Below are positions 62,251-64,000 of a stretch of 64,000 bases of DNA, one piece after another (positions within the stretch are counted from its first letter, which is position 1; each line of letters begins with the position of its first letter). A model generated the notes under the pieces. It ran no database searches. It had not been told where the DNA came from and worked only from the letters and a program-made list of their open reading frames with translations. This DNA comes from Phallusia mammillata. Lineage: Eukaryota; Chordata; Ascidiacea; Phlebobranchia; Ascidiidae. Both the position numbers and the translations under genes were made by a program. The stretch covers positions 136,367-200,366 of the forward strand of contig QLIY01000057.1 of the NCBI GenBank assembly GCA_003260075.1. The letters run 5' to 3'.

Positions 62251-64000
62251 ATGGAGATCGAAAAAATTGTAAACTTTGAGTCAACGACTCTTGTCTTATT
62301 GGCCGCAGCATCGCTTATCCTTCTTGCAGCGGTAAAGAATATTACAAACAAAGCACCTAAACCTCCTGGCCCCTTACCATGGCCAGTGTTCGGAAACGCA
62401 CCGTCTTTGGGTGCAAATCCTCATTTGGCTTTTCAAAAAATGTCTCAACGTTATGGTCCAATTTTTCAAATTAAACTTGGAGGCGTAAAGGCGGTTGTCT
62501 TAAGCGACTACTCGGTTATTCGAGAAGCGCTCTGCAAGCAAAAGGATGTGTTCCATGGACGACCTGCTTTTTCCTCATACGAAGCGGTATCAGCCGGGCA
62601 AAGCGTAGTGTTTAGCGACGTTCGAAACCACCGCATGGATTGGCGCAAGGACAAATCGACCATTATTCGCCACTTGCATTTGTTTGCAACTTCCGTCAAA
62701 AGCAGAGATCACTTGAATAGTTTAGTGACCAAGCACACCATGGCGATGGCGAGGGAACTTGAGGCCAACTTGGATGCAAGAAAATCTCGCGAAGATGTTA
62801 TTCGCCGAAATATGGCGAATACGGTTTGCAACATTTGCTTGGGCAAAAGCTTCGGTCAAGAAAATCAGGTGAGTTACCACTTTTATATACTTGTTGAAAA
62901 AATTGCTTAACATTTTTTGGTCCACAAACAAAATTACACTTTCTTCTGTAAAGGAATTTCAAGAGCTTTTAAGCATGAACGGAGAATTTGGTGAGATTCT
63001 TGAATGTGCACCTCTTGTCGATTCCATGCCGTGGTTGACTGTAAGTGTCTCTGTAACATCTTGTTGTTTGCAAAGATCAATTTTTAACACATTTTACTTG
63101 TTTAGCGCCTCCCGTTTCTGAAGTACAAAAAGGCAATGGCGGATTACTACAGGATTAATACTATGCTTGACGACTGGACCAAGAAAAGGTACAAATTTTC
63201 CTATATATAAGTTATAACTAATGTATTACAAGTCTATTACGGTACGTTTATCGAAAAATAAGTAATCTATGCCGTAAAAAAAATTACCGAAAAAATCGTA
63301 TTCGTAAACTGCAGTGAAAATGACTTGCAAACAAACAAGACATGTGAGTTTGTTGCAGAGTTATTGAGGCACTGCAGGATTTCGACGCTTCCCGTGTGAC
63401 AAACATCGTTCATTCATTGGCAGCAGATCACTTAAACAACAACGTATGCGACGATAAACACAACATGCTAAGTGAAAGCGAACTTGCCAATGTAACAGCT
63501 TTAACTGAAGACATTTTTGGAGCAGGTAATTTGCAACATGATTCTACTCACAGTGCGCCAAACTCAGTCCATTGTGTGCTCCAGTCTCATAACGCTTTAT
63601 AATACGGTGTAGCTGCAGCGGGTTTAGTCATGATCCACCAGTTGTGCCCTCCACCGTTTTGCGTTCAACGTTGCAGAGCTATTTCCGGCTTGGTGATTGT
63701 TTTAGTGCTGTTGCGCAGCTATGTTTTCTTTCATCAAGCGAAATACACTTAACATATCCTTCTTTAACGTTTTCAATTTAGTTCCATTTTTAGTATCTAC
63801 TTATTTATGCTTTGCAGGTCAACATACAGTTTCAATGTCCCTTGCATGGATGCTGACATACATGCAAGCTTTTCCAGCGGCAACACAAAATATGAGAGCC
63901 GAAATTCAAGGCGTGGTCGGGGAACGTCTACCGACGCTTTCAGATCGCAAGGATTTGCCCACAGTTGAATCTTTTGTTCACGAAGTCTTTCGCCATGCCA
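62251..64000 (+). CDS. Cytochrome P450, CYP1-like (CYP2 clan), 5' part; continues off the right edge
   Basis: Microsomal haem monooxygenase. Exons 62251-62868, 62954-63040, 63106-63188, 63359-63525 and 63818 to the window end join in phase. An N-terminal hydrophobic anchor (residues about 10-28) is followed by the Pro-rich hinge PKPPGPLPWPVFG. CYP1-type matches are LGANPHLAFQKMSQRYGPIF (human CYP1A1 LGKNPHLALSRMSQQYGDVL), FHGRPAFSSYEA and, in the I helix, DIFGAGQHTVSMSLAW. The usual acidic residue before the I-helix Thr is His here. The C-helix WxxxR appears as WRKDK, a Lys for Arg change. The haem-binding Cys exon lies outside the window. The frame is open 111 nt upstream to another ATG (62140), but MEIEK is chosen because the hydrophobic anchor follows it directly. 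Confidence 0.85.

Overview
The window is animal nuclear DNA: multi-exon genes with short GT-AG introns (many of 45-80 bp), AATAAA signals, a pol III tRNA-Gly and a dense population of non-autonomous DNA transposons. The gene set (RNF103, CMTM4, M6PR, class IA p110, a CYP1-like P450, two-isoform CDC42, CFAP206, NME7) fits a chordate. The compact AT-rich introns suggest a tunicate, probably an ascidian. That placement is inference; no species can be named from the sequence alone.

Layout. CCDC50 (partial, minus, 571-1361) is followed by repeat-rich DNA, then RNF103 (minus, 4851-7297), CFAP206 (minus, 14 exons, 8681-12063) and CMTM4 (minus, 14030-14710). A scrambled, repeatedly duplicated block covers 15.0-17.5 kb. 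A mitochondrial mS38/AURKAIP1-like gene (plus, 18381-20199) meets M6PR (minus, 20586-22095) tail to tail. A THAP-domain fragment lies near 22.9 kb. An intronless PIK3CA-type gene (minus, 25161-28322) diverges from an intronless EPHX2-type gene (plus, 29654-31366). RPL8 (plus, 34353-37484) and MAD2L2/REV7 (plus, 38394-39430) follow. A transposon-rich stretch with tRNA-Gly(CCC) covers 39.5-43.3 kb. CDC42 (plus, two alternative last exons) ends at 51582, NME7 (plus) covers 53437-57065, and a CYP1-like P450 (plus, from 62251) runs off the right edge.

The genes look like unrelated housekeeping, ciliary and signalling neighbours. I see no operon-like or clustered pathway and no convincing new biological system.

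Assembly caution. There are 24 runs of 10-12 G and three runs of 50, 74 and 93 G, all on the plus strand, and I saw no equivalent C runs. At most of them the sequence to the left runs into G and the sequence to the right restarts with a near-identical copy of what came just before. Duplicated exons of CDC42, RPL8 and tRNA-Gly coincide with these joints or with single N positions. I read them as contig or haplotype joints with poly-G read tails rather than genuine duplications. Annotation across the joints should be treated accordingly.
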